Source: Pedobacter schmidteae
GTDB taxonomy: Bacteria > Bacteroidota > Bacteroidia > Sphingobacteriales > Sphingobacteriaceae
Assembly (NCBI RefSeq): GCF_900564155.1
Contig: NZ_LS999839.1
Coordinates: 521,097-585,096, forward strand
Direction of reading: 5' to 3'
Length of the DNA: 64,000 bases
Shown here: positions 17,661 to 26,709 of the stretch, piece after piece
How positions within the stretch are numbered: position 1 is the first letter of the stretch
Layout of the letters: each line of letters begins with the position of its first letter
Translations under genes and position numbers: made by a program
The notes under the pieces: generated by a model
The model's input: only the letters and a program-made list of their open reading frames with translations
The model's database searches: none
What the model was told of the DNA's origin: nothing

Positions 17661-17972
17661 ATGAAAAAATTAGTGTACTCATTGGTCCTGTTATTCTCCT
17701 TGAGTTTAAGTGTGAATACTGTTTCTGCTGCTGACAATAAAAAAGCTAAAACAGAAATGACTGCCGAACAGAAAGTGCAGTTGGAGCGAATTACCACACG
17801 GGTTGAAGAGATTAAAAATATGGACAAATCAGATTTGTCCAGAGCAGAGAAAAAAGAACTTCGTAAAGAGCTTAGAGAATTGAAATCGCAAGCCCGCGCA
17901 ATGGGTGGCGGTGTTTACCTTTCAGTAGGTGCAATTATCATCATCATTTTATTGTTGATCCTTATTTTATAG
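17661..17972 (+). CDS. Small exported protein with C-terminal hydrophobic tail
   Basis: A 103-aa protein starting at the ATG of MKKLVYSLVLLF; in-frame sequence upstream overlaps a terminator and is not used. A signal peptide (to about residue 24, TVSAA) is followed by a highly charged helix rich in K and E (residues 30-78, probable coiled coil) and a C-terminal membrane segment, AIIIIILLLILIL. A glycine-rich turn (MGGG) precedes the tail. The family is not recognised. The layout suggests an envelope protein anchored by its C-terminus; no function can be assigned. Confidence 0.75.
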   Translation: MKKLVYSLVLLFSLSLSVNTVSAADNKKAKTEMTAEQKVQLERITTRVEEIKNMDKSDLSRAEKKELRKELRELKSQARAMGGGVYLSVGAIIIIILLLILIL

Positions 17973-18020
17973 CCATTATTAACTAACCTATAATACGCTG
18001 ACATCTACCTGTCAGAAACA

Positions 18021-18048
18021 AAAAAGCTTCCCCAAGGGGAAGCTTTTT
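18021..18048. terminator. Bidirectional terminator between small membrane protein gene and serS
   Basis: A perfect 13-bp stem (AAAAAGCTTCCCC / GGGGAAGCTTTTT) with an AA loop, A-rich on one side and T-rich on the other. It can terminate both the plus-strand gene ending at 17972 and serS on the minus strand. Confidence 0.9.
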
Positions 18049-18073
18049 ATCTTTTATAGGGTTTCTATAGATC

Positions 18074-19345
18074 TTAATCTATATATTCAAAACCAGTATA
18101 AGGCACCAAAACCTCTGGTATTTTAATTCCTTTGTCGGTCTGGTTGTTTTCTAAAATAGCAGCTACAATACGTGGCAATGCCAGAGCACTTCCATTTAGC
18201 GTATGCGCCAATTGGGTTTTACCACTTGCTCCTTTAAATCTTAATTTTAACCGATTGCTCTGATAAGTTTCAAAGTTAGATACGGAAGATACCTCCAACC
18301 AACGTTGTTGAGCAGCACTCCATACCTCCATATCGTAAGTCATGGCAGCGGTAAAGCCCATATCTCCTGCACATAGGCGCAACACGCGGTAATGTAAACC
18401 TAGCTTTTGCAGCAAACTTTGCACATAGCCACTCATTTCTTCCAATATCTGATAAGACTGCTCCGGATGAACAACCTGTACAATCTCCACCTTATCAAAT
18501 TGATGCAACCTATTTAAACCACGTACATGAGCACCATAAGAGCCTGCTTCGCGGCGAAAACAAGGCGTATAACCGGTATTTTTAATCGGCAGCTCTTCTT
18601 CTTTTACAATCACATCCCTGTAAAGATTGGTAACAGGTACCTCTGCTGTAGGAATGAGATAAAGATTGTCAACACCTACATGATACATTTGCCCCTCTTT
18701 GTCCGGCAATTGGCCTGTGCCAAAGCCAGAAGCTTCGTTCACAACATGTGGCACCTGCATTTCGCGGTAACCGGCAGCAGTTGACTGATCTAAAAAGAAA
18801 TTGATTAGCGCACGCTGTAAACGTGCACCTTTACCTTTATAAACTGGAAATCCAGCCCCGGCGATTTTAGTCCCCAGTTCAAAGTCTATAATATCGTATT
18901 TGGAAGTCAGTTCCCAATGTGGCAATGCTGCAGCGCTCATTTCGGCCGGACTTCCATGCTCAAAAACTACCTCATTTTCTTCAGGTGTACTGCCCGCTTT
19001 AACCAAATGATAAGGAAGGTTAGGCAATTGAACAATCAGGCCATGTAATTTCTCTTCGGCCGCACTAAGTTCATCAGACAAGTTTTTAATCTGCTCCTTA
19101 TTAGCCGTAGTTTGTGCTTTTAATGCTTCAGCTTCATCCTTTTTACCGTTACGCATCAATTCACCGATTTGTTTTGCGCTCGAGTTTGCGATAGCAGAGA
19201 GTTGGTCTAATGAAGTTTGTGATTGTCTTCTTTCTTCATCAGTTTTAATAATCTCATCAACCAGTTCAGGTTGCTTAAAGTTTCTCAGGTTTAAACCTGC
19301 TAAAACTTTGTCTCTGTTTTCGCGGATATAGTTAACTTGCAACAT
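18074..19345 (-). CDS. serS: Seryl-tRNA synthetase
   Basis: Class II synthetase that charges tRNA-Ser, 423 aa. The N-terminal half is the long helical tRNA-binding arm (about residues 25-110, rich in E, K and Q). Class II motif 2 is PCFRREAGSYGAHVRG with RLHQFDKVEI, and motif 3 is HTLNGSALALPRIVAAILEN. It has its own promoter overlapping the start of divergent rsmI and ends at a shared terminator. Confidence 0.97.
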   Translation of the reverse strand: MLQVNYIRENRDKVLAGLNLRNFKQPELVDEIIKTDEERRQSQTSLDQLSAIANSSAKQIGELMRNGKKDEAEALKAQTTANKEQIKNLSDELSAAEEKLHGLIVQLPNLPYHLVKAGSTPEENEVVFEHGSPAEMSAAALPHWELTSKYDIIDFELGTKIAGAGFPVYKGKGARLQRALINFFLDQSTAAGYREMQVPHVVNEASGFGTGQLPDKEGQMYHVGVDNLYLIPTAEVPVTNLYRDVIVKEEELPIKNTGYTPCFRREAGSYGAHVRGLNRLHQFDKVEIVQVVHPEQSYQILEEMSGYVQSLLQKLGLHYRVLRLCAGDMGFTAAMTYDMEVWSAAQQRWLEVSSVSNFETYQSNRLKLRFKGASGKTQLAHTLNGSALALPRIVAAILENNQTDKGIKIPEVLVPYTGFEYID

Positions 19346-19361
19346 TATTTATTTTTTTAAA

Positions 19362-19369
19362 CAAAGATA
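19362..19369 (-). promoter_or_regulatory. serS promoter, -7 element
   Basis: The minus strand reads TATCTTTG, a match to TAnnTTTG, 16 nt upstream of the serS ATG. A TTTG (minus strand, 19388-19391) lies 18 nt further upstream, close to the expected -33 spacing. It overlaps the first codons of divergent rsmI. Confidence 0.6.
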
Positions 19370-19382
19370 GGATTTTTGATTT

Positions 19383-20090
19383 ATGGGCAAACTATTTCTC
19401 GTCCCCACACCTATAGGTAACCTGGAAGACATGACTTTCAGGGCCATAAGGATTTTGAAAGAGGCCGATATAATTTTGGCTGAGGATACACGCACCAGCG
19501 CCCCTTTATTGAAGCACTTTGGAATCGACAAAAAAGCATATTCACACCATCAGCATAACGAACACCAGGCTACTGCAGAAATTATCCGCTTTTTAAAAGA
19601 AGATAAAAACGTGGCCCTAATATCGGATGCAGGAACACCCGCCATATCAGATCCAGGCTTTTTCCTGGTAAGAGAAACCTTAAAACACGAGCTGGAGGTA
19701 GAGTGTTTACCTGGGGCAACCGCCTTCGTTCCGGCACTGGTTAATTCTGGCCTGCCTTGCGATGCCTTTGTTTTTGAAGGCTTTCTGCCGGTAAAAAAAG
19801 GCCGGCAAACCCGGCTAAAAAAGCTGGCAGCAGAAGAACGGACCATGGTGTTTTATGAAAGTCCACATCGCCTGCTGAAAACTCTGGAAGAATTTGCGCA
19901 ATATATGGGACAGGAAAGACAAGCTTCGGTAAGCAGGGAGCTCACTAAACTGTACGAAGAAACAGTGAGAGGCACACTCTTAGAAATTAAATCACATTTT
20001 GAAAACAATATATTAAAGGGCGAATTTGTAATTTGTATCGCCGGCGCAGAAGAACAGGTAAAGAAGAAAAATAAATACAAAGAGGATTAA
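19383..20090 (+). CDS. rsmI: 16S rRNA (cytidine(1402)-2'-O)-methyltransferase
   Basis: An SAM-dependent methyltransferase of the tetrapyrrole-methylase fold that 2'-O-methylates C1402 in the ribosomal P site. It has 235 aa, shorter than the E. coli protein because the C-terminal extension is reduced. Signatures are LFLVPTPIGNLEDMTFRA, ILAEDTRTS, NVALISDAGTPAISDPG and CLPGATAFVPALVNSGLP. It is divergent from serS, with 37 bp between the start codons. Confidence 0.95.
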   Translation: MGKLFLVPTPIGNLEDMTFRAIRILKEADIILAEDTRTSAPLLKHFGIDKKAYSHHQHNEHQATAEIIRFLKEDKNVALISDAGTPAISDPGFFLVRETLKHELEVECLPGATAFVPALVNSGLPCDAFVFEGFLPVKKGRQTRLKKLAAEERTMVFYESPHRLLKTLEEFAQYMGQERQASVSRELTKLYEETVRGTLLEIKSHFENNILKGEFVICIAGAEEQVKKKNKYKED

Positions 20091-20202
20091 TACTTTCCTT
20101 GAAATAATTGACCGGATTGAATTAGGTGCAGTTTTTGATAAGAAATAAAACTGACAACAATACAAGACCACAAAAAATAATACAACATAATAAAGAAACA
20201 TC

Positions 20203-20853
20203 ATGATTTTAATAGATAGATTTTTAAGTGACGAACAAGATCCTAAAGCCGTTGAAAAGGTATTGGGCAAACTAAATGATATGTTGAGCAACAATGAGGA
20301 ACTGATTTACATGGCCGTACAAAAGAAACCTGCCGTAAACCTGCTTCCCGACTGTATCGCTGTAAGTAACAAACGTATTTTTTATTGCGAGCCCGGTAAC
20401 TTCGGCATCACCATGAACTTTAAGGACATCTCCTGGAAAAGTGTTAAGGAGGTTTCTTTTAAAGAGGAAATATTTGGCTCTAAATTTATTTGCGTTCCTT
20501 TGCATGGCGAAAATATCATTACTGAATATATCCCTAAGGTACAAGCGCGCAAATTATACCAGGCGGCTTACGAGCAACTGGAAAACTTTAAAGAGCAGCA
20601 AAGAAAAGCTGAACTGGAAGACAGACGTTCTTCTACTTCGCCGGTAACCGTAAATGCAGTAACACCCGAACCTCCTGAAGAACCGGTGGCCTTATTTTCG
20701 CAACCTCCCGTTCCCCCTCCGGCAGTCCATGTAGAAGAGCCTGAAGATGAAACAACCTTAAAGCTTAGAAAACTAAAAAGTTTGTACGACAAGCACCTGA
20801 TTACCCAGGAAGAATACGAAGCAAAAAAGGCTGATATTTTAGACAGCTTATAA
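20203..20853 (+). CDS. PH-domain protein with C-terminal SHOCT motif
   Basis: A 216-aa soluble protein without a signal peptide. The N-terminal 120 residues form a bacterial PH-like domain (ISNKRIFYCEPG-type strand pattern, here VSNKRIFYCEPGN). A proline-rich linker follows (about 145-180, PPVPPPAVHVEEPEDE), and it ends in a short SHOCT-type helical hairpin, KLKSLYDKHLITQEEYEAKK. SHOCT tails are oligomerisation modules. Its cellular role is unknown. It lies 10 nt upstream of lnt and may be co-transcribed with it. Confidence 0.85.
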   Translation: MILIDRFLSDEQDPKAVEKVLGKLNDMLSNNEELIYMAVQKKPAVNLLPDCIAVSNKRIFYCEPGNFGITMNFKDISWKSVKEVSFKEEIFGSKFICVPLHGENIITEYIPKVQARKLYQAAYEQLENFKEQQRKAELEDRRSSTSPVTVNAVTPEPPEEPVALFSQPPVPPPAVHVEEPEDETTLKLRKLKSLYDKHLITQEEYEAKKADILDSL

Positions 20854-20863
20854 ACACTGCTGA

Positions 20864-22486
20864 ATGAACTTCAAAAATACTGTAGGCCTGGCCCTGTTAA
20901 GTGCATTTTTAATGTGGCTGGCCTGGCCGCCTATCCCTTATACCACCCCACTGTTACTGGTGGGTTTGGTGCCATTACTAATTGCCCTGGATCATATTAT
21001 TCGAAAAAAAGAAGGCAAAACAGGCAAGCAAGTATTCCTTACCGCAGTGCTAACCTTTTTGGTTTGGAATACAGCCTCCATCTATTGGGTATATAATGCC
21101 ATCAGCGCGGTAAATAACCCCGTGGTATCGGCGGTGGTATCGCTTATTCCATTTGGACTGGGTGCATTGTTAATGACTTTTGCTTTTTGGCTATATTATC
21201 GTTTGCAAAAACTGGTGAATAAAAAGATCGCATATGCCGGCTTGATCTCGTTTTACGTAGCGATGGAATACCTTCACCAGAGTTGGGACTTGTCCTTCCC
21301 CTGGATGACCTTGGGAAATGGCCTCGCCGGCATGCACCAACTGGCACAATGGTATGAGTATACCGGTGTTTATGGAGGTTCTGTATGGATATTGCTCAGT
21401 AACATCCTGGCTTTTGAAGCTTACAAATACTACAAGTCTGATGCAAAAGGCTATATAAAATGGAGACCATCCTTAATGTGGGCTTTATTTATAGTGTTGC
21501 CTGCAGCCTTATCCATCACAAAATATAGTCAGTATAAAGAAAAAACAATTCCGGTAAATGTGGTAACGGTACAACCCAACATTGATCCCTACCAAAAATT
21601 CGGAAGCCTTTCGGCAGCTGATCAGTTAAACACGCTGACCCGCCTCTCGGATTCTGTTGCACAGCCCAACACCGAATATTTCATCTGGCCGGAAACGGCT
21701 ATTCCTAATTATGCAGATGAAGACCGGATTCGTAACAATTCCGAATTTAATATCGTACAGCAGTTTTTATCGAAATATAAAAATGGCACCGTAATTACCG
21801 GGATCGAAAGCGTAAAGTGGTACAACGACAAACAAACTGTGTCGGCAAAAAAATACGAAGATGGTAGGTTTTACGACAGTTTTAACAGTGCCATGCAGGT
21901 TGAAAATTCGTCAAATGTACAGTTCTATCATAAATCGAAACTGGTACCCGGCGTGGAAAAAATGCCCTTCCCTGCTCTTTTTTCTATCCTTGGGCCTATT
22001 TTTGAAGGCTTTGGGGGCAGCAGCGGTGGCTGGGGTTGGCAAGACAAGCCCGGTGTATTTTATGCCTATAGCGGCGTGGGCGTAGCACCGGTAATATGTT
22101 ATGAATCTTTATGGGGAGAATGGATTGGTGAAGCCGTTAAAAATGGCGCACAGTTTATCGCCATCATCACCAATGATGGATGGTGGGGCAATACCTCAGG
22201 CAAAGACCAACACCTGTTGTATGCCAGGCTAAGAGCCATAGAAACCCGTCGCTATGTAGTCCGTTCGGCCAATACCGGCATCTCCTGCTTCATTAATCAA
22301 AAAGGGGATGTAATTAAACAGGCCGGGTGGTGGACAAGAACTGCTTTAAAAGCCGACATCAACCTGAACGACGAGCTCACTTTATATGTTAAAACAGGCG
22401 ATATCCTGGCCAAGCTTTTATCTGCCTGCGCAGTATTGTTGGCCTTGATCATCCCCTACAAAAAATGGTTTAAAAAAGCAGCTTAA
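20864..22486 (+). CDS. lnt: Apolipoprotein N-acyltransferase
   Basis: An inner-membrane enzyme that adds the third acyl chain to the lipoprotein N-terminal cysteine. The 540-aa protein has an N-terminal multi-helix membrane domain, a periplasmic nitrilase-like domain and a final membrane helix. The catalytic triad is visible as WPE (Glu277), the lysine of KSKLVPG (Lys359) and ICYE (Cys412). Its stop codon overlaps that of convergent nadE by 4 bp. With lspA at 16094 it belongs to the lipoprotein maturation pathway. Confidence 0.95.
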   Translation: MNFKNTVGLALLSAFLMWLAWPPIPYTTPLLLVGLVPLLIALDHIIRKKEGKTGKQVFLTAVLTFLVWNTASIYWVYNAISAVNNPVVSAVVSLIPFGLGALLMTFAFWLYYRLQKLVNKKIAYAGLISFYVAMEYLHQSWDLSFPWMTLGNGLAGMHQLAQWYEYTGVYGGSVWILLSNILAFEAYKYYKSDAKGYIKWRPSLMWALFIVLPAALSITKYSQYKEKTIPVNVVTVQPNIDPYQKFGSLSAADQLNTLTRLSDSVAQPNTEYFIWPETAIPNYADEDRIRNNSEFNIVQQFLSKYKNGTVITGIESVKWYNDKQTVSAKKYEDGRFYDSFNSAMQVENSSNVQFYHKSKLVPGVEKMPFPALFSILGPIFEGFGGSSGGWGWQDKPGVFYAYSGVGVAPVICYESLWGEWIGEAVKNGAQFIAIITNDGWWGNTSGKDQHLLYARLRAIETRRYVVRSANTGISCFINQKGDVIKQAGWWTRTALKADINLNDELTLYVKTGDILAKLLSACAVLLALIIPYKKWFKKAA

Positions 22487-24123
22487 GAAAGGTATTTCCC
22501 AACAATAGGCATTCTGCGCCCCATGCCAAATGCCTTTGGCGAAACACGAAGGATTGGTGGCGTTTGATAACGTTTAAATTCGGCGGTATTTACCATTTTG
22601 ATGATGCGCCTTACCAAAGCCCCGTCATGCCCTTGAGCAATGATAGCCGAAGAGCTTTGCTTCAATTCTATGTACTGGAATAATATTTTATCCAGCACAT
22701 CATAGTCTGGCAAGGAATCAGAATCCTTTTGACCTGGCCGTAGCTCGGCAGATGGCGGTTTAACAATGGAATTCTCCGGAATAACGATACCATCTTTATT
22801 GATGTAATGGGCCAGCTGATAAACCTGGGTTTTGTACACATCACCAATAACACCTATAGCTCCACACATATCGCCATACAAAGTACCATATCCTACCGCA
22901 CATTCGCTTTTATTAGAGGTATTTAATAAAATATAACCAAACTTGTTAGACATCGCCATCACAATAATGCCCCGGCAGCGTGCCTGTATATTTTCCTCGG
23001 TTAAATTAAAAGGCAGCCCTTTAAAAGCAGGCGCCATCATCTCATCAAATGCATCAGCAGCCTCTTTGATCGGAATAATTTCATGCTGACAGCCTATATT
23101 TTTGACCAGGTCCAATGCATCCTGAATAGAGTGATCGGAAGAATACTTAGAAGGCATCAATACCGCCATTACATTTTCCGGTCCCAGTGCACGGCAAGCC
23201 AGTGCACAGACAATCGCAGAGTCAATTCCTCCCGACAAGCCCAATACAGCTTTGCTAAAACCCGATTTGCTGAAATAATCTTTAATACCCAATACCAAAG
23301 CCTCATAAATTTGCTCGATATCAGGCACAGCCTGATGGGCTACAGGTTGGTATCCCTGGATAACATTGTCTTCAAATTCATAGATTCGCAAAGCCTCTTT
23401 AAAATAAGGCATCTCATCAATCAGGTTTCCTTTAGCATCAAAGGCCAGCGAGCCCCCGTCAAAAATGATTTCAGTTTGCGCACCAACCTGATTTACATAT
23501 AACAAAGGCAGGTTGTACTGTTTGGCATTGTCAGATAAAACCACCACCCGCTCCTCATCATGCATATAGGAGAATGGCGATGCGGCAATATTGATCATCA
23601 GCTTGGGCTTTTGCCTAGCCAACTCATCCATAGGAGAAGAAACATACAGTGGATTGTTATTGATATTCCAGAGGTCCTCGCAAATAGTAACTGCAATTTT
23701 TATCCCTTTAAAATCTACACATTCAAAGTTTTTGGCGGGTTCAAAATAGCGGTACTCATCAAATACGTCATAATTGGGCAACAATGCTTTTTTAACCACT
23801 CTTTTTAAACGGCCATCTTCAATAAAATAAGCTGCATTATACAGGTCTTTTCCTGCAAGCACTTCATTTTTTACGGGTAGCCCTACAATACAGGCTATGC
23901 CCTTACAATGGGCTGCAATTTGCTGCGCTGCTTTTTCACAAAGCTCAATAAATTCATCAAATTCCAAAAAATCACGCGGCGGATAACCACAAATAGCCAG
24001 CTCGGCAAATACAACAAGATCAGCGCCCTGTGCTTTGGCCAGTTCAATGTGCTCGATAATCTTGTTGGTATTATATTCAAAATTACCGATGTGATAATTG
24101 AGTTGTGCTAACGCGATTTTCAT
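22483..24123 (-). CDS. nadE: Glutamine-dependent NAD+ synthetase
   Basis: Two-domain enzyme making NAD from deamido-NAD with glutamine as nitrogen donor, 546 aa. The N-terminal nitrilase-type glutaminase has its Glu in VFAELAICGYPPRDF, its Lys in KKALLPNYDVFDE and its Cys in TICEDLW. The C-terminal synthetase domain has the P-loop-like VLGLSGGIDSAIVCALA. It is a single gene with no obvious operon partner, convergent with lnt, and its stop codon shares bases with the lnt stop. Confidence 0.96.
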   Translation of the reverse strand: MKIALAQLNYHIGNFEYNTNKIIEHIELAKAQGADLVVFAELAICGYPPRDFLEFDEFIELCEKAAQQIAAHCKGIACIVGLPVKNEVLAGKDLYNAAYFIEDGRLKRVVKKALLPNYDVFDEYRYFEPAKNFECVDFKGIKIAVTICEDLWNINNNPLYVSSPMDELARQKPKLMINIAASPFSYMHDEERVVVLSDNAKQYNLPLLYVNQVGAQTEIIFDGGSLAFDAKGNLIDEMPYFKEALRIYEFEDNVIQGYQPVAHQAVPDIEQIYEALVLGIKDYFSKSGFSKAVLGLSGGIDSAIVCALACRALGPENVMAVLMPSKYSSDHSIQDALDLVKNIGCQHEIIPIKEAADAFDEMMAPAFKGLPFNLTEENIQARCRGIIVMAMSNKFGYILLNTSNKSECAVGYGTLYGDMCGAIGVIGDVYKTQVYQLAHYINKDGIVIPENSIVKPPSAELRPGQKDSDSLPDYDVLDKILFQYIELKQSSSAIIAQGHDGALVRRIIKMVNTAEFKRYQTPPILRVSPKAFGMGRRMPIVGKYLS

Positions 24124-24161
24124 AATGCTGCTGTTAATGATTTAGATGAACAAGGAACGGA

Positions 24162-24827
24162 TTAAAAGAAGAGCCCCAGGTTAAGGCCAATATAGTGATT
24201 TCGAACTTTACGGTTTTGATCGCTTGCGATATCGGTAAAACCATTATTAAAAGTCAACCCGGCAGCTATACTGGTATGATCGGCAATATCAAACTCGCCA
24301 CCGGCACCTAGTATCAGTCCAGCTCTGTAAAAGTTAATCTGTTTGGAGATGGCCTGATTATCGACGATTGTTTTACCTCCGGTTTCGGCAGACTGCTTAG
24401 CGCCGATGTTAAATCCATTGGACAAACCAAATTGCCCGTACCACTTTACCTCGCCCATTTTATCTGTCTTCAGTTTCAAAGTCAATGGAATCTCAATATA
24501 TTGAAGTTTATACTTCAGGTCGTATACTGTTTGTCCGCCAGCCCCATCGTAATAAGGTGGCACATTAACTTCCGAACTTTTACCATTAATAGTAGTAATC
24601 GTTAAGCCGGTTGCAAAGGTATAGTTCTCGGCAAAATTAAAATCAGCCAACAAACCGTACGAAAAACCTAAGGCAACACTATTCGTCTTTCCGGTTTCGG
24701 GCTTTATCCAACCAATGGTAGGATGTGCAGTTAGCCCTAGTCTAAAACCGTAGGAAGAAAGGGCCTGCTGAGCAAAAAGCTGTGTGCTTATAAATATGAG
24801 TACTAAACCTATAAATGTTGTTTTCAT
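24162..24827 (-). CDS. Outer-membrane beta-barrel protein (PorT-like)
   Basis: A 221-aa exported barrel. The signal peptide (MKTTFIGLVLIFISTQLFAQ) is followed by alternating amphipathic strands such as SYGFRLGLTAHPT, LKYKLQYIEIPLTLKLKTDK and GLILGAGGEFDIADHTSI, and the chain ends in an aromatic-rich strand (YIGLNLGLFF). This matches the Bacteroidota small outer-membrane beta-barrel family. The start is divergent from gldB with about 60 bp between. The function is unknown. Confidence 0.82.
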   Translation of the reverse strand: MKTTFIGLVLIFISTQLFAQQALSSYGFRLGLTAHPTIGWIKPETGKTNSVALGFSYGLLADFNFAENYTFATGLTITTINGKSSEVNVPPYYDGAGGQTVYDLKYKLQYIEIPLTLKLKTDKMGEVKWYGQFGLSNGFNIGAKQSAETGGKTIVDNQAISKQINFYRAGLILGAGGEFDIADHTSIAAGLTFNNGFTDIASDQNRKVRNHYIGLNLGLFF

Positions 24828-24872
24828 CGGGTATTTTTCTGTTTAGGTGGCGAAGCTTGGATAAACTTCGTT

Positions 24873-24880
24873 TATATTTG
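24873..24880 (+). promoter_or_regulatory. Candidate gldB -7 element
   Basis: TATATTTG matches TAnnTTTG and ends only 6 nt before the gldB ATG, so transcription from it would give a nearly leaderless mRNA. The -33 region has no clear TTTG. Confidence 0.4.
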
Positions 24881-24886
24881 TTTACA

Positions 24887-25918
24887 ATGAACTACTATAA
24901 CGTAAAATTCCGTCAAAGCTATCTATTTTTTCTGTTTATAATAACTTTTCTTTCATGCAAGCAAGGTACTAAACCTGATGTAAGTACTATTCAATTGGAT
25001 GTAAAAATTGAGCGATTTGACCAGGACCTTTATCAGGCGCGAGCCGCCAACCTTAAACAAACAGATGTATTGCTGCAAAAAAAATATGGGGCATTTTATG
25101 ACGATTACATACACCGCATGGTGGGCAACTATAACTATAGTAACGAACAAATCTTGTCGACACTTTTTAAAGACCGCGCGTACGAAGATTTGAACAAAGA
25201 AAAAGACAGCGTGTTTACGAACCTGGCGCCGATTGAAAAAGACCTAACCCAGACTTTTAAGTACATTAAATACTATTACCCAAAAATACGGGTACCCCGT
25301 TTTATTGCATTCATTTCTGGCTTTGCAGTTCAAACGCCCATAGGCAACGATTACATGGGCATTGGCCTGGATATGTTTTTAGGGAAAAACAGTAAATTTT
25401 ATCCGGCAATTGTGGAAAGCGTACCACTTTATTTATCCAAAAGATTTAGTGCCCCATACATCGTTCCACGAATTACAGAGACCTATGCCAGGGAAGAACT
25501 TTTTGCGGAAAAGGATGATGACAGAACCCTGTTGGCCAAAATGGTACACAATGGTAAGATCCTTTATTTTATGGATCAGGTATTGGCTGATGAGGTACCC
25601 GATTCTGTTAAAATTGGCTATACCACAAAACAATTGGAATGGTGTAAAACATTTCAGGGCGACATATGGGGATATTACCTGGAGAACAATTTACTTTTCG
25701 AAACCGATTTCCAGAAAATACAGGTATTTTTAAGTGAGGGGCCATTTACCCCGGGCTTGGGTGAAAGAAATGAGTCAGCCCCAAAATTGGGCGTATGGAT
25801 TGGCTGGCAAATTGTTAGAAAATATATGCAGGAAAATAAATCCGTTACACTGCAGCAGCTGATGGCCGAAAAAGATCCTCAAAAAATATTGCAGGCCTCA
25901 AAATATAAACCCAAATGA
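24887..25918 (+). CDS. gldB: Gliding motility lipoprotein GldB
   Basis: A cell-envelope lipoprotein of about 343 aa, needed for gliding and associated with type IX secretion in Flavobacterium. The start is the ATG of MNYYNVKFRQS; an earlier in-frame start would overlap the divergent barrel gene. The signal ends in IITFLSCKQG with the lipobox Cys. The mature part matches the GldB pattern: IERFDQDLY near the start, QKKYGAFYDDYIHRM, YMGIGLDMFLG, and WIGWQIVRKYM near the end. It is unlinked to the gldKLMN block 25 kb away but in the same window. A patatin gene follows after 20 nt. Confidence 0.92.
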   Translation: MNYYNVKFRQSYLFFLFIITFLSCKQGTKPDVSTIQLDVKIERFDQDLYQARAANLKQTDVLLQKKYGAFYDDYIHRMVGNYNYSNEQILSTLFKDRAYEDLNKEKDSVFTNLAPIEKDLTQTFKYIKYYYPKIRVPRFIAFISGFAVQTPIGNDYMGIGLDMFLGKNSKFYPAIVESVPLYLSKRFSAPYIVPRITETYAREELFAEKDDDRTLLAKMVHNGKILYFMDQVLADEVPDSVKIGYTTKQLEWCKTFQGDIWGYYLENNLLFETDFQKIQVFLSEGPFTPGLGERNESAPKLGVWIGWQIVRKYMQENKSVTLQQLMAEKDPQKILQASKYKPK

Positions 25919-25938
25919 TTAACCCTTAAAATATTCAT

Positions 25939-26709
25939 ATGGCCAGAGTTGGAATCGTACTGTCGGGAGGTGGCATACGCGGAATAGCACATTTAGGCGT
26001 TTTAAAAGCTTTCATAAATGCCGGTATACAATTTAGTCACATCAGCGGTACAAGTGCCGGATCGATAGCCGGGGCATTTTATGCCGCGGGGATAGACCCC
26101 GAAGAAGGATTAAATATCTTTATGAAAACTAAACTGCTACGCTTTGTAAGGCCAGCAATAGGTGCACTGGGACTAATCAATATTGAACATACTGCCGATT
26201 TGCTAAAATCTTATTTCCCCGATGACAAAATTGAGCAGCTCAAAATTCCACTCACCATTGCTGCTACTAATTTTAGTGAAGGCAAACTGGTGTACTTTAA
26301 CAAAGGCCCGCTGATTAGGGCAATTCAGGCTTCAAGCTGTATACCGGGAATTTTTCAGCCGATTATGATTGATGGGCAAATGTATGTTGACGGAGGAATA
26401 TTGAATAACTTCCCTGTAGAGCCATTACTTAAAGACTGCGATTTTATCATTGGCTCCTCCTGTAACCATTTAAATCCGGTTGATAAGATCACTAAAATCA
26501 CAGCCTTGGTAACCCGGGCGGGAATCATGTCCATCAACAAAGATATGGAAGAAAAAGCTACCTTTTGCAACATTATGGTTGAGCCCAAAGGGATGGGCAG
26601 CATCAATACTTTTGATATGGCCAAGGCCGAAACTATTTACTGGCTGGCCTACGAAGAAACACTAAAGACAATTAAAAACAACGAACAATTAAGCGAACTA
26701 AGCCTCTAA
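25939..26709 (+). CDS. Patatin-like phospholipase family protein
   Basis: A 256-aa cytoplasmic-type patatin (RssA-like) acyl hydrolase. It has the oxyanion motif GGGIRG at residues 10-15, the nucleophile elbow GTSAG with Ser39 and the catalytic Asp151 in VDGGILNNFP. There is no signal peptide. It probably shares a transcript with gldB. The last 12 bp overlap the 3' end of convergent comB. The lipid substrate is unknown. Confidence 0.92.
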   Translation: MARVGIVLSGGGIRGIAHLGVLKAFINAGIQFSHISGTSAGSIAGAFYAAGIDPEEGLNIFMKTKLLRFVRPAIGALGLINIEHTADLLKSYFPDDKIEQLKIPLTIAATNFSEGKLVYFNKGPLIRAIQASSCIPGIFQPIMIDGQMYVDGGILNNFPVEPLLKDCDFIIGSSCNHLNPVDKITKITALVTRAGIMSINKDMEEKATFCNIMVEPKGMGSINTFDMAKAETIYWLAYEETLKTIKNNEQLSELSL

